A stretch of 64,000 nucleotides of DNA from Streptomyces sp. NBC_01429 (GTDB lineage Bacteria; Actinomycetota; Actinomycetes; Streptomycetales; Streptomycetaceae): NCBI RefSeq assembly GCF_036231945.1, contig NZ_CP109599.1, forward strand, positions 3,690,501-3,754,500. Reading direction: 5' to 3'. Shown piece by piece: positions 25,131 through 34,278 of this stretch. Under the pieces are notes generated by a model. The model saw nothing but the letters and a program-made list of their open reading frames with translations. It ran no database searches and was not told the DNA's origin. Numbering within the stretch: position 1 is the stretch's first letter; every line of letters begins with the position of its first letter. Made by a program: the position numbers and the translations under genes.

Positions 25131-26015
25131 TCAGGAACCGCCGCGCCGGGAGCGGGCGCGCCGCCGCAGCGCGTACGTCACGAGGGCGCGGACCGGTGCG
25201 GGAGCACGCCGTACCCCCAGCGCCGTACGCAGCGGCGGGTCCAGCAGCGCCGCCGCCACCGCCGGGGCCAGCGGGGCGAGCGGCGCGGGCAGCCTGGCGG
25301 CCAGCAGGCCGTCGCTGGTGGCCCGCCAGAGCGCGCGGCCCGCGTCGCTCGGGGCGAACCGGCGGCTCTCGAAGTCGCGCATCCAGCCCTCGACGCCCGC
25401 CAGCCCGTCGCCCGCGTGCCCGCCGCCCGGCGGTTCGGGCAGCCCGAGGGCGTCCGAGAGCCCTCGGTGGAAGGCGTCGGCGTCGGCACGTTCCGCGCCG
25501 GTGACCGCGCGGTGTCCGTGGGCGTCGATGAACCGCAGCGGGCACACGGTGAAACAGGCCAGCACGTACGCCATCAGCTCCGGTGTGATGTCCGGCCGGT
25601 CGTGCACCCGGCGCAGCCCGTCCACGATCCGCCGCCCCTCGGCGCTGTCCAGCCCGCGCCCGATCAGGCCGAACATGGCCACGCCGGTCGCCTTGGCCCG
25701 GCCGCGCGGCTCGTTGAGCATCCGGCCCGTGCCGTGCAGGACGCGGGCGATCTCGGGGATGCCGTAGGTGCGGACGAAGCCGAGGGTGAGCCCGACGCGG
25801 GACTCCTCGGGCATCGTCTCCAGAACGAGCCGCGCGAAGGCGCTGGGCGTGTTCTCGGCGTTCTCAGTGCTCTCGGCGTTCTCAGTGCTCTCGGCGTTCA
25901 CGGTGTTCTCGGCGTTCTCGGCGTTCTCGGGCGGTGATCCGGCCGAACCCACCACGCTCTCCGGCCCCGGCCGCAGCTCCGGCCCCGGCCCTGGTCCCCG
26001 CGTCCCGTCGCTCAT
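25131..26015 (-). CDS. MpaB/DUF2236-like oxygenase-family protein
   Basis: The protein is 294 aa. The first ~60 residues are low-complexity: a Pro/Gly section and Asn/Glu/Ala repeats (ENAENAEN, NAESTENAES) coded by 18-base direct repeats at 25856-25935. The rest is an all-helical domain with MLNEPRGRAKATGVAMFGLIG, GRRIVDGLRRVHDRPDITPELMAYVLA and FTVCPLRFIDAHGHRAVTGAE in overlapping parts, resembling the MpaB-type (DUF2236) oxygenase family. ATG 26013-26015 overlaps the stop of the membrane-protein gene (ATGA). As last gene of the XRE/ImmA/MAB_1171c locus it is the likely effector, or a passenger; the family match is moderate. Confidence 0.7.
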   Translation of the reverse strand: MSDGTRGPGPGPELRPGPESVVGSAGSPPENAENAENTVNAESTENAESTENAENTPSAFARLVLETMPEESRVGLTLGFVRTYGIPEIARVLHGTGRMLNEPRGRAKATGVAMFGLIGRGLDSAEGRRIVDGLRRVHDRPDITPELMAYVLACFTVCPLRFIDAHGHRAVTGAERADADAFHRGLSDALGLPEPPGGGHAGDGLAGVEGWMRDFESRRFAPSDAGRALWRATSDGLLAARLPAPLAPLAPAVAAALLDPPLRTALGVRRAPAPVRALVTYALRRRARSRRGGS

Positions 26016-27271
26016 CGCGCCCCCTCCACCACGGCCAGCGCCTCCCCGGTCAGGGGCGCGTACAGACAGCGCGCGACCCGGACCAAGTGCGTACGCTCCT
26101 GCGCCGGTTCCGTGTCCAGGCCCGGCAGCGGAACCTGGTCCTCGCGCGGGCGGGGCGGGATTCCGGCCCGCAGGGCCGCCGCCGCGCCGCGCAGCGCGGC
26201 GGCCACGGTCAGCGCCACCCGTTCGTCGTCGTCCAGACCGGCCCGGTCGGCGACTTCCGTGGCGGCGGCGACCACCGCGGGGTCGACCCATGGGCGCAGG
26301 GTCAGCTGACCGTCCCGTATCTCCAGTCCGCGCCGGGCGGTGCGCCACTCCAGGTCCTGGAAGGCGAGCCGCTCGGTCCAGGCCGACGCGGGCTCCTCCA
26401 GGGCCAGCCGCTCGTCGGCGCGGTAGGCCAGGTCCCAGAGCGGGCGCAGCGCCTGGTAGTCGCGGCGCCGCCGGGTCCAGGCGGCGACGGCCGGTCCGCC
26501 GAATCCGGCGGTGATGAGGACGGCGCCGAGCGCGGCGAAGACGGGGCCGACGGCCGTGCTCAGCCACTCCGTACCCGTGACCTCGGCGAACGCCGCGCCG
26601 ATCGCGACGAGTTTGCACAGGACGTAGCCGCACGCGACCAGCCCGCCGAGCGCGATCAGCCGGATGCCCCGCCGCAGCGGCCCGGCGGGCAGCCGCGCGG
26701 CGTGGCCGCGGCACACCCGGCTGATATCGATCAGCGCGAAGCCGAACAGCCCCTGGTAGAGGACGAGGAAGAGCGCGATGCCCGGCCGCGTCGCGAAGGT
26801 GGTGTCGAACGTGAGGGGCGTCTCCGGGCCGCCGGCTCCCCCCGCGAGGAACAGGACGATCATCACGGGCACCAGCACGGCGAACGCCGCGAGCCGCCGC
26901 CGTACCTGGCGCCAGGTCTGCGCACCGGCCACTTCCCACACCCGCACCCCGGAGCGCTCCTTCGGCGGGGTCCACATGCGCGCCAGCACCACGGCAGCGG
27001 CGGAGAAACCGGTGATGCCCAGATAGACGAACAGCGTCGCCAGATTGCCCCGATGCGCGACCCGGTCGATCATCCGGTACAGCACCGGCGCGGCCACCAG
27101 GAACGCGGTGGCGGGCGCCGCGATGGTCAGCGCGACGACGAGCAGACCGGGTGACGGATCCCGGCGCCAGGCGCGGAACTTCAGGGCCGCCACGAGCCAG
27201 GCGATCGTGCCGATGGTGAGGTAGACGGTGTTGAACAGCGCCTCGGGCGGTGCGGTCGCGACGTCAGACAT
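26012..27271 (-). CDS. MAB_1171c-type multi-pass membrane protein (locus A)
   Basis: The protein is 419 aa. About seven hydrophobic helices fill residues 10-265 (for example LFNTVYLTIGTIAWLVAAL, LLVVALTIAAPATAFLVAA, GIALFLVLYQGLFGFALID, AVGPVFAALGAVLITAGFG). A soluble C-terminal domain (about 270-419) begins RRRRDYQALRPLWDLAYRA. The layout matches the actinobacterial family labelled MAB_1171c putative transporter, which looks more like a 7-helix receptor than a channel. ATG 27271 overlaps the ImmA-type gene by 8 bases, and its stop overlaps the MpaB-like gene. A paralogue in the same context lies at 52421-53683. Confidence 0.85.
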   Translation of the reverse strand: MSDVATAPPEALFNTVYLTIGTIAWLVAALKFRAWRRDPSPGLLVVALTIAAPATAFLVAAPVLYRMIDRVAHRGNLATLFVYLGITGFSAAAVVLARMWTPPKERSGVRVWEVAGAQTWRQVRRRLAAFAVLVPVMIVLFLAGGAGGPETPLTFDTTFATRPGIALFLVLYQGLFGFALIDISRVCRGHAARLPAGPLRRGIRLIALGGLVACGYVLCKLVAIGAAFAEVTGTEWLSTAVGPVFAALGAVLITAGFGGPAVAAWTRRRRDYQALRPLWDLAYRADERLALEEPASAWTERLAFQDLEWRTARRGLEIRDGQLTLRPWVDPAVVAAATEVADRAGLDDDERVALTVAAALRGAAAALRAGIPPRPREDQVPLPGLDTEPAQERTHLVRVARCLYAPLTGEALAVVEGAR

Positions 27272-27770
27272 GCTGTCCCTTACGGTGTTCCAGCGCGGGC
27301 GCCAGCTGGGACGTGGTCCCGGCCCCGGGAGCCAGCACGAGGCCGCGCGTCAGCTCGGCGCCCAGGATCTCCGCCTCCTCCTCCGCCGCGCCGTCGTAGT
27401 GCGAGCGGCCGAGGACCAGCCGGAGCATGTCGGCGTCGATGGTGGGCAGTTCGACCTGGACCGCCTCCTCGTCCGGGTCAGGCGGCTCGGCCAGGTGTCC
27501 GCACAGCAGGTGCGCGAGTTCGTGGCAGATGATGTGGGCCCGGTGCAGTCCGGAGGTCTCCTGCTCGAAGTGGATGACGTCGACGTCGGCGCGGCGTTCG
27601 ACGAAGCCCGAAGGCTCGCCCACCCGCATCCGCCGGGGGACCAGCTCCACGGGGCGCCCCTGCCGTTCCGCGACCGCCGCGCACAGCTCCTCCACCGTGC
27701 TCACGCGCGGCAGATCGAGCTGTCTGACCATGGCCCGCATCCGGCGGCGGGTACGCCCCAGGTCTCGCAC
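27264..27770 (-). CDS. ImmA/IrrE-type zinc peptidase (locus A)
   Basis: The protein is 168 aa. The metallopeptidase motif HELAH is at about residues 83-87 in AHIICHELAHLLCGHL. Downstream AEEEAEILGAELTRGLVL includes acidic residues that often supply the third zinc ligand. ImmA/IrrE peptidases cut and inactivate partner XRE repressors. GTG 27768-27770 was chosen because AGAGGGA lies 6 bases upstream. The gene follows the XRE gene by 68 bases and overlaps the membrane-protein gene. The likely role is signal-dependent cleavage of the neighbouring XRE regulator. Confidence 0.87.
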   Translation of the reverse strand: MRDLGRTRRRMRAMVRQLDLPRVSTVEELCAAVAERQGRPVELVPRRMRVGEPSGFVERRADVDVIHFEQETSGLHRAHIICHELAHLLCGHLAEPPDPDEEAVQVELPTIDADMLRLVLGRSHYDGAAEEEAEILGAELTRGLVLAPGAGTTSQLAPALEHRKGQHV

Positions 27771-27838
27771 GTCATCCCTCTCGGCGTCGGTGGACCGCCA
27801 GTGTCCCAGCGGAGTGAGCCGGTCCGGACAGTGGCCGG

Positions 27839-28423
27839 TCACTCCCGGGACCGGCCCTCCGCCTGCCCGTCGGGCCGGCCCTCCGCTCGCCCGTCGGACC
27901 GGCCGTCGAATCGGTCGTCGCCCTGCCCCTCCGGCAGCCCCACCGCCTTGCGCAGCTGCTCCACCACGGTCAGCGCGGCGTCCTGCATCTCCGGGGGCAG
28001 CCCGGCAGCCCGCATCGCGATGCGCTCCACCCGGGCGTCCCGGAGCGCCTCGATCTTCCGCAGGTCGCGCTCGACCGCCTGCGCGGTGGCGGAGTCGCTG
28101 AAGTAGTCGAGCGGAACGCCGAAGAACTTCGCGATCTTCACCGCGTTCTCCAGGCTGGGCTTCTGGGTGCCCTTGCGGAGGTTCCCGATGTACGTCCCGC
28201 TCAGGCCGGTGCCCTCGGCGATCTCCGAGTCCCGCCAGGGCCGGCCCAGGTCCTTCGGGTAGATCACCGAGATCACGCGCCGGAAGCGTCCCGCGAAGTC
28301 CGGGGAGTCCGGGGAGTCCGGGGAATCCAAGGAATCCGGGGAGTCGGAGAAGTCCCCGTCGTCGTCGGGTCGGGGAGCCGACGCCTCTGCGCGGGGAGAA
28401 TCGGTGGCCATGGCCCGGATCAT
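27839..28423 (-). CDS. XRE-family regulator (locus A)
   Basis: The protein is 194 aa. The helix-turn-helix (about 60-115) reads WRDSEIAEGTGLSGTYIGNLRKG then QKPSLENAVKIAKFFGVPLDYF. Helical DALTVVEQLRKAVGLPE follows. Low-complexity flanks: an N-terminal DSPDSLDSPDSPD repeat coded by GGGGAGTCC units (28300-28345) and a C-terminal DGRSDGRAEGRPDGQAEG repeat. Start ATG 28423 (GAAGAG upstream) or 28411. It heads the minus-strand operon and is the presumed substrate of the ImmA-type peptidase. Confidence 0.87.
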   Translation of the reverse strand: MIRAMATDSPRAEASAPRPDDDGDFSDSPDSLDSPDSPDSPDFAGRFRRVISVIYPKDLGRPWRDSEIAEGTGLSGTYIGNLRKGTQKPSLENAVKIAKFFGVPLDYFSDSATAQAVERDLRKIEALRDARVERIAMRAAGLPPEMQDAALTVVEQLRKAVGLPEGQGDDRFDGRSDGRAEGRPDGQAEGRSRE

Positions 28424-28905
28424 AGAACTCTTCGGCCGACTGCGGTCGGCAGCATGGATCCCATAACCGGACTGATGTGAACGATCGTTGTGAATAAATC
28501 ACCCAAAAGCCACAGTAAGCAGGGAATCGCCGATCCTCATCTCATGGCCGATCCACTGTAGTTGACTTACATCCAACGCCAGGTACAGGATCGACCGCGC
28601 GGACGCTGGGCACGGCTGCCCCACGGGGGTGGGCAACGGTGCCCAGGAGTCGGCGGGGTACGACGGGGCTGCGGCGATCGGCCGGGTCGGCCCCCGACAG
28701 ACCCGGGCCCGCCCCTGCCCTCGCCGAGGGCCGGCAGCACCGGGTCTTTCCCACGCCGTTTTTCCACGCCTGCGGGCCCTCCCCCGCCCGTGACCACGGT
28801 CATTGAACTGAAGCCGACGGGCGCCCGTACGAGAGTACGGCGACTCCGACCCCCGGGCCTGGGGCGCCGTGCCATCACCGGGCTTCGCACGGAAGGGCCT
28901 TCGGG
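28424..28905. other. Divergent intergenic region with palindrome AACGATCGTT
   Basis: This 480-base gap separates the XRE operon (minus) from the sulfatase-like gene (plus). Bases 28455-28580 are AT-richer and include the 10-bp palindrome AACGATCGTT (28480-28489), a candidate operator for the XRE protein, and TTGACT at 28562 that could be a -35 element. The rest is ordinary high-GC sequence; open frames here look like shadows. Confidence 0.45.
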
Positions 28906-30720
28906 TTGTCGCTCTGGACGCGTTCTCATCAACTGCCGCACAAAGATCCGGATACGGATACGGAGGCCCCCCTCCAGAAGCAGAAGCAGAAGCAGGAGCA
29001 GGAGCAGGACCCGCCACCGGACGACACCGGTACGGAATCCGGCACCGGCACCGGCACCGGCACGGAATCCGACACCAGCGCCCCCGCCCGACCCGGCGCC
29101 GTACAGATCCTGGCGTACACCGTCACCGCGCTGGCCGCCGCGCTCGTGCTCTGCGCGCTGCTCCTGCCCAACCGGACGGATCTGCTGACGCCCGGCGCGT
29201 TCGCGCGGATCCCCGTGGAAGCGATCTTCGGCGCTGCGCTGCTGCTGGTCCTGCCGCCGAGGCCCCGGCTGATCGCCTCGGTGGCGGGCGGGCTGGTGCT
29301 CGGGGTGCTGACGCTCATGAGCCTGCTCGACATGGGGTTCTATACGTTCCTCGACCGGCCGTTCGACCCGGTACTCGACTGGATTCTGTTCGGCGACGCC
29401 AAGTCGTTCCTGGACGACTCGATCGGCCGGGTCGGCGCGATGGGCGTGACCATCGGGGTCATCGTGCTCGCCCTCGCCCTGCCCGCCCTCCTCACGCTGG
29501 CCGTCGTCCGGCTGGGCCGGATCACGGCGCGCCACAGCGCGGTGGCGACGCGGAGCACACTCGTACTCGGCACCGTCTGGCTCGTCTGCGCATCGCTCGG
29601 CGCGCAGGTCGCCGGCGTACCGCTCGCTTCGAGCAGTGCGGCGGACCACATCGACACCAGCGCCACGCTGGTGGCGGACGGCATCAAGGACCGGCGCGTC
29701 TTCGCCGAGGAGGCGCGCGTCGACGCGTTCTCCGGCAAGCCGCCCGGCCAACTCCTCACCGGGCTGCGCGGCAAGGACGTCATCTTCGCGTTCATCGAGA
29801 GCTACGGCCGCAGCGCGATCGACGACCCCACGATGGCGCCGCAGATCGAGGCCGTACTCGAACGCGGCACGCGGCAGCTGGACCGGGCGGGCTTCTCCGC
29901 GCGCAGCGGCTACCTCACCTCGCCCGTCTCGGGCGCCGGGAGCTGGCTGGCGCACACCACCTTCATGTCGGGCATGTGGGTCAAGAACCAGCAGCGCTAC
30001 CGCAGTGTGACGTCGAGCGACCGGCTCACCCTCACCGACGCGTTCCGGCGCACCGGCGACTGGCGCACGGTCGGCATCATGCCGGGCGTCACCCGGTCCT
30101 GGCCGGAGGGGAAGTTCTTCGGCCTCGACCACATCTACGACTCGCGCCAAATGGGCTACCAGGGACCGAAGTTCAGCTGGTCACCGGTCCCCGACCAGTT
30201 CAGCTTGGAGGCCTTCCAGCGGCTGGAGCACGGCAAGCCGGACCACGAGCCGCTGATGGCGGAGATCATCCTCGCGACCAGTCACAACCCGTGGGCGCCC
30301 CTTCCCGAGATGGTCGACTGGGACGAGATCGGCGACGGCTCGATCTACCACGACATCAAGAAGGCGGGCAAGGACCCCAAGGAGGTGTGGACGGACAGCG
30401 CCAAGGTGCGCAACGAGTACCGGCATGCCATCGAGTACTCGGTGCACAGCCTGGTGTCGTACTTGGAGAAGTACGGCGACGACGACACGGTGCTCGTCTT
30501 CCTCGGCGACCACCAGCCCAACACCACGGTCACCGGCACCGACGCGGGCCGTGACGTACCGATCTCGATCGTCGCCCGCGACCCGGCCGTGCTGGACCGG
30601 ATCGACGGCTGGAACTGGGACGACGGCCTGATGCCGGGCAAGGACGCGCCGGTGTGGCGGATGGACCGCTTCCGCGACCGCTTCCTGACGGCGTACGGTC
30701 CGACCGGCGGCGCCCGTTAG
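28906..30720 (+). CDS. LtaS/sulfatase-like membrane phosphatase-superfamily protein
   Basis: The protein is 604 aa. The N-terminal ~65 residues are hydrophilic repeats (KQKQKQEQEQ, GTGTGTGTES). Four or five membrane helices occupy about 68-225. An extracytoplasmic alkaline-phosphatase-superfamily domain follows: VIFAFIESYGRSAIDDP, the SPVSGAGSWLAHTTFMSG region holding the likely nucleophile, and the metal site VLVFLGDHQPNT. Relatives transfer glycerol-phosphate or phosphoethanolamine onto envelope polymers, or hydrolyse sulfates. TTG 28906 was chosen because GGAAGG lies 9-10 bases upstream and no better start precedes the first helix. A hairpin follows at 30821. Confidence 0.8.
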   Translation: MSLWTRSHQLPHKDPDTDTEAPLQKQKQKQEQEQDPPPDDTGTESGTGTGTGTESDTSAPARPGAVQILAYTVTALAAALVLCALLLPNRTDLLTPGAFARIPVEAIFGAALLLVLPPRPRLIASVAGGLVLGVLTLMSLLDMGFYTFLDRPFDPVLDWILFGDAKSFLDDSIGRVGAMGVTIGVIVLALALPALLTLAVVRLGRITARHSAVATRSTLVLGTVWLVCASLGAQVAGVPLASSSAADHIDTSATLVADGIKDRRVFAEEARVDAFSGKPPGQLLTGLRGKDVIFAFIESYGRSAIDDPTMAPQIEAVLERGTRQLDRAGFSARSGYLTSPVSGAGSWLAHTTFMSGMWVKNQQRYRSVTSSDRLTLTDAFRRTGDWRTVGIMPGVTRSWPEGKFFGLDHIYDSRQMGYQGPKFSWSPVPDQFSLEAFQRLEHGKPDHEPLMAEIILATSHNPWAPLPEMVDWDEIGDGSIYHDIKKAGKDPKEVWTDSAKVRNEYRHAIEYSVHSLVSYLEKYGDDDTVLVFLGDHQPNTTVTGTDAGRDVPISIVARDPAVLDRIDGWNWDDGLMPGKDAPVWRMDRFRDRFLTAYGPTGGAR

Positions 30721-30820
30721 GCGACCAACGTGGCGGGATTCTCCGGGCCGTTGTCGCAGGTCGTCCCGGAGCTTGGGCCCCGGGTTCCGGGGCTCGGGCT
30801 CCAGGCCCCGGGCTTCGAGC

Positions 30821-30843
30821 CCCACCACCCTGGGTGGGTCTTT
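30821..30843 (+). terminator. Putative terminator of the sulfatase-like gene
   Basis: CCCACC (30821-30826) pairs with GGTGGG (30833-30838) across a 6-base loop and is followed by TCTTT, about 100 bases after the stop codon at 30720. Confidence 0.5.
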
Positions 30844-30950
30844 GGGGGGAGGGAACCTCCCTACCTCCCACCTCTTCCAGACCCTCCAGCCCTCCTCCAC
30901 GCCCCTCCGGACACCGCCACAGTCAGGCAATATGACAAGCAGTGATCAGC

Positions 30951-30980
30951 TTGCAACATAACGTGGTGAAGGTCTAGCGT
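30951..30980 (+). promoter_or_regulatory. Sigma-70-like promoter
   Basis: TTGCAA (30951-30956) and TAGCGT (30975-30980) are spaced by 18 bases in a locally AT-rich stretch, about 100 bases upstream of the ATG at 31084. Confidence 0.5.
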
Positions 30981-31083
30981 TCGCGGCATCCGCCGCATGA
31001 AGCGGCCCCGGCCGGTGTTAGACGCACCGAACCAGGGCCTGACCTACGGGTCATGTGCGGCTGCCAAAGCAAACAGGAAGCAC

Positions 31084-32178
31084 ATGAACGTGGCTGTCAC
31101 CGACTTTAACTCCGCCCCGCCCGCACCCGCACACCCCTTGGCCAATCCGGGGTACGGGAAGCGCTCCGCCCCCGGTCAGCTCCCGCGCGGAGATGCTGAT
31201 TTCGCACACCTGTGCCCGAGGGAAGCGGCTGTGGCCGCGTACATCGACCGCCTGCCCGAAGGCTCCGCCATCGGATACAAGGCCCTCGCCGCGCACATCG
31301 CCGCGTACGGCCAGCAGGCATGCGCCACGTCGCTCCGTTCCCTCTCCCACACCGGACATCTGCGGCTGATCAAGGAACACCTGGTGCTGACGGGCGGCGG
31401 CTTCCGCTGGGTGACACGGACGCACTTCTCGCGTACGGCCAGGGACGACGCCTGGTGGAAAGCCTTCGTGGCCGGCCTCCACGGGGTCGACCTCACCGAA
31501 CTGGAGCGCAGGCAGCGCCAGGAGGCAGCGGACGCCCCGGGGTCCCCGGACGACCCGGGCGGGGAGGACCGGGAAGACGGAGAAGACCCGGCAGACCGGG
31601 AAGACCCGGAGGCCGGCGAGACCGTTCCCCCCGCAACCGCCCAGCCCGCATGCTCCCTGGCCTACCGCACCCTCGCCCAACTCGGCCGCACCGAACCCCG
31701 CATGACCCTCTCCGCCGCCGACTGCGCCGCCCTGGAGGTCCTCGCCGCCGAGTGGCTGGCCCGGGGCGCGACCCCCGACCACCTGACCGTTTCCCTCACC
31801 GCCGGACTGCCGCACCCCCTGCACAGCCCGGCCGCGATCGCCCGTAAACGACTGGAGACCAAAATGCCGCCCGAGCCCGTCAGCGCACAGACCGCCACAG
31901 AAGCCGCCGCGCGGCCCGGCCGCGTCCTCCGCACCATCGTCATGTGCATCACCTGCGAGAACGACGAGACGAACTCCACGATCATCAGCGGCGTCTGCGT
32001 CGACTGCCGCAAGGAATCCGGCATGGACACGGGCATGGACACGAAGGACGGTACCGACACCGGGCCCGGCCCCGGCGACGCCACCCGCACCCTCGTCGAC
32101 ACGGCCCGCCGCGCCGCCGAGATCCGCGCCGCCGCCGGTCTCAAGTCCCGCAGGGGCAAGGGAAAGCGCAAGCGGTGA
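31084..32178 (+). CDS. Winged-helix-like protein with C-terminal zinc motif
   Basis: The protein is 364 aa. Residues about 40-115 form a helix-turn-helix-like region (REAAVAAYIDRLPEGSAIGY, KALAAHIAAYGQQACATSLR, GHLRLIKEHLVL), then FRWVTRTHFSRTARDDAWW. The acidic linker (about 145-185) is Glu/Asp/Pro repeats. Near residue 285 a CxxC..CxxC pair (CITCENDE and GVCVDC) could bind zinc, and the C-terminus is very basic (KSRRGKGKRKR), all consistent with nucleic-acid binding. ATG 31084 has AGGAAG upstream. Similar proteins are common in Streptomyces but I know no defined role. Confidence 0.75.
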   Translation: MNVAVTDFNSAPPAPAHPLANPGYGKRSAPGQLPRGDADFAHLCPREAAVAAYIDRLPEGSAIGYKALAAHIAAYGQQACATSLRSLSHTGHLRLIKEHLVLTGGGFRWVTRTHFSRTARDDAWWKAFVAGLHGVDLTELERRQRQEAADAPGSPDDPGGEDREDGEDPADREDPEAGETVPPATAQPACSLAYRTLAQLGRTEPRMTLSAADCAALEVLAAEWLARGATPDHLTVSLTAGLPHPLHSPAAIARKRLETKMPPEPVSAQTATEAAARPGRVLRTIVMCITCENDETNSTIISGVCVDCRKESGMDTGMDTKDGTDTGPGPGDATRTLVDTARRAAEIRAAAGLKSRRGKGKRKR

Positions 32179-32236
32179 CCCCGCAGACGCGCGCGCGGAG
32201 ACGGCACGCGGTCGGCGACACGCAGGTGGCACGGCC

Positions 32237-33055
32237 CTAATGGCTCACTCGGCGTTCCCGCCATACCGGGGCCGGTACGGATACGGGCAGGGATACGGGT
32301 ACGGATACGGGAACCCGCGCCCGGCCCCGCCACAGCCCCCCGATGTCGCGGCCGAAGGACCAGGTCAGCAGCGCCAGCGCGCCGAGGACGAGCACAAGAG
32401 CGGCCGGGCGCGGCAGGAGTCCCGACGCGGCCACGAGCAGGGCGACGCCCTGGAGCGCGGCCACCGTCTTGCGCGCCATGCTCGGCGGGAGCGCCCCGTT
32501 CAGCCACGGCATGGCCCGTGCCGCCGCGACGAAGACGTAGCGCATCGCGCCGATCAGCAGCACCCACGCGCCCAGCGACTGGGAGACGTACACGCTCAGC
32601 ACCATGATCAGGAAGGCGTCGGCCTCCATGTCGAAGCGCGCTCCCAGCGCGGAGACCGTGCCGGTGCGCCGGGCCACCTGGCCGTCCACCGCGTCGAGGA
32701 TCAGCGCCACCGTGGTGAGCGCGACCAGGGCCGTGACGGCGGGCGGCCTGACGAAGGAGTCGGCGACCAGCGCGGTCACACCACCGACCAGTGTGGTCCG
32801 CGCCAGTGTGACCCCGTTGGCGGGTCCGAAGGACCTCGTCCGTGGCCAGGACCGGTCCAGCGCGCGGGTGAGCAGGGCCCAGGTCGCGACCGTGAACGCC
32901 AGGCCCGTGAGCCATCCCAGCGGCCCCAGTCCGGTCGCCGTGCCGAGCAGGGCGAGCAGCAGGATCTGCGCGCCCGCCCCCACGGCCGTGTCCTGGCGCA
33001 ACACCCTTGAGCTGTAGGTGTTGTACGTGTCGTATGTGTCGTTCAGGGCGGCCAC
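32237..33055 (-). CDS. CDP-alcohol phosphatidyltransferase family protein
   Basis: An integral membrane enzyme of 272 aa that would transfer a phospho-group from a CDP-linked donor (for example CDP-diacylglycerol) to an alcohol. The family motif DG-x2-AR-x8-G-x3-D-x3-D is complete: AVDGQVARRTG, ALGARFDMEADAF. About six membrane helices surround it. GTG 33053-33055 has GGAGGG upstream. The C-terminus is a VPVSVPVSLPVSVP repeat coded by a GGTACGGATACG tract. It is divergent from the dehydrogenase gene of the pterin-type cluster and 108 bases from it, so it probably belongs to that cluster and may attach its product to a lipid or alcohol. Confidence 0.87.
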   Translation of the reverse strand: MAALNDTYDTYNTYSSRVLRQDTAVGAGAQILLLALLGTATGLGPLGWLTGLAFTVATWALLTRALDRSWPRTRSFGPANGVTLARTTLVGGVTALVADSFVRPPAVTALVALTTVALILDAVDGQVARRTGTVSALGARFDMEADAFLIMVLSVYVSQSLGAWVLLIGAMRYVFVAAARAMPWLNGALPPSMARKTVAALQGVALLVAASGLLPRPAALVLVLGALALLTWSFGRDIGGLWRGRARVPVSVPVSLPVSVPAPVWRERRVSH

Positions 33056-33163
33056 CGTGCACCCTCCGGGTGTGTGACAGAGTCGATGAGGGCCGCGTAC
33101 CGTGTGCGCGGCCTCGTGATTATCAGAACGTGAACCGTCACCCCAGCGTTCAGGAGGACGCCG

Positions 33164-34153
33164 ATGAAGCGCCCCGCTCGCGCCTTCTGGCTCCGCTCCC
33201 CCGGCCACGGCGAGATACGCGATGTCACCCTCCCCGAACCGGGCGCGGACGACGTCGTGGTGCGGACGTTGTGTTCCGGTGTGAGCCGCGGCACGGAGAG
33301 CCTGGTGTTCCGCGGCGGTGTGCCGCAGAGCCAGCACGCGCTGATGCGGGCGCCGTTCCAGGACGGCGACTTCCCCGGCCCGGTCAAGTACGGCTATCTC
33401 AACGTCGGCGTCGTCGAGGAGGGCCCCCGGGACCTCCTCGGCCGTACGGTCTTCTGCCTCTACCCGCACCAGAGCCGCTACGTCGTCCCGGCGAGCGCCG
33501 TGACGCCCGTACCGGACTCGGTGCCCGCCGGGCGGGCCGTGCTGGCCGGGACCGTGGAGACGGCGGTGAACGCCCTGTGGGACGCCGCGCCGCTGATCGG
33601 GGACCGGATCGCCGTCGTCGGCGCCGGGATGATCGGCTGCTCGGTGGCCGCGCTGCTCGCCCGCTATCCGTCCGTACGCGTGCAGTTGGTCGACGCCGAC
33701 CCGCGCCGCGCGGCCGTCGCCGAGGCGCTGGGCGTCGGCTTCGCGCTCCCCGAGGACGCCCTCGGCGGCTGCGATCTCGCCGTGCACGCCAGCGCCACCG
33801 AGGCCGGGCTCGCGCGCTCGCTGGAACTCCTCGGGCCGGAGGGCACCGTCCTGGAGCTGAGCTGGTACGGCGACCGGCGGATCAGCCTGCCGCTGGGCGA
33901 GGCGTTCCACTCGGGCCGGCTGGTGCTGCGCGGCAGCCAGGTCGGGTCGGTGTCCCCGGCCAGGCGCTCCAGCCGGACGTACGCGGACCGGCTCGCGCTC
34001 TCGCTCGACCTGCTCGCCGACCCGGTCTTCGACGCGCTGATCACCGGCGAGTGCGCCTTCGAGGAGCTGCCGGAGGTGCTGAGCGGGATCGCGGGCGGCG
34101 CACTGCCCGGGATGTGCCACCGCGTGGTGTACGGAGCGGACACGGCGGCCTGA
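33164..34153 (+). CDS. Zinc-type medium-chain dehydrogenase/reductase
   Basis: The protein is 329 aa. The GroES-like N-terminal domain has CSGVSRGTESLVFRGG and the Rossmann domain IAVVGAGMIGCSVAALLARYP with a VDADPRRAAVAEALG segment that would bind NAD(P). The usual structural four-Cys zinc loop is absent and the catalytic-zinc ligands are not obvious (GSDxxH is replaced by SRGTES), so this may be a zinc-independent branch. ATG 33164 has AGGAGG upstream. It is the first gene of a plus-strand operon with the PTPS-like protein, glycosyltransferase and methyltransferase, and probably oxidises or reduces a side-chain hydroxyl. Confidence 0.85.
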   Translation: MKRPARAFWLRSPGHGEIRDVTLPEPGADDVVVRTLCSGVSRGTESLVFRGGVPQSQHALMRAPFQDGDFPGPVKYGYLNVGVVEEGPRDLLGRTVFCLYPHQSRYVVPASAVTPVPDSVPAGRAVLAGTVETAVNALWDAAPLIGDRIAVVGAGMIGCSVAALLARYPSVRVQLVDADPRRAAVAEALGVGFALPEDALGGCDLAVHASATEAGLARSLELLGPEGTVLELSWYGDRRISLPLGEAFHSGRLVLRGSQVGSVSPARRSSRTYADRLALSLDLLADPVFDALITGECAFEELPEVLSGIAGGALPGMCHRVVYGADTAA

Positions 34154-34278
34154 CCGGCCCCCCGCTCCGCCCACCACGGGGGGATCTTTCCTGATTCTTG
34201 AACAACGGGCGCGCCACCGCCGTACTGAATGACGTGGCCCGGCGGAGGCCAGCCGAAGCCGGACCTGGAGGTCAACCG

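Noticed and set aside
25850..25940. CRISPR-like or regulatory direct repeats near the MpaB-like gene
   Set aside because: They are 18-base in-frame coding repeats giving Asn/Glu/Ala units within the protein's N-terminus.
28499..29017. 172-codon minus-strand frame over the XRE/sulfatase intergenic region
   Set aside because: It crosses the likely promoters and the start of the sulfatase-like gene and shows no domain or Shine-Dalgarno support.
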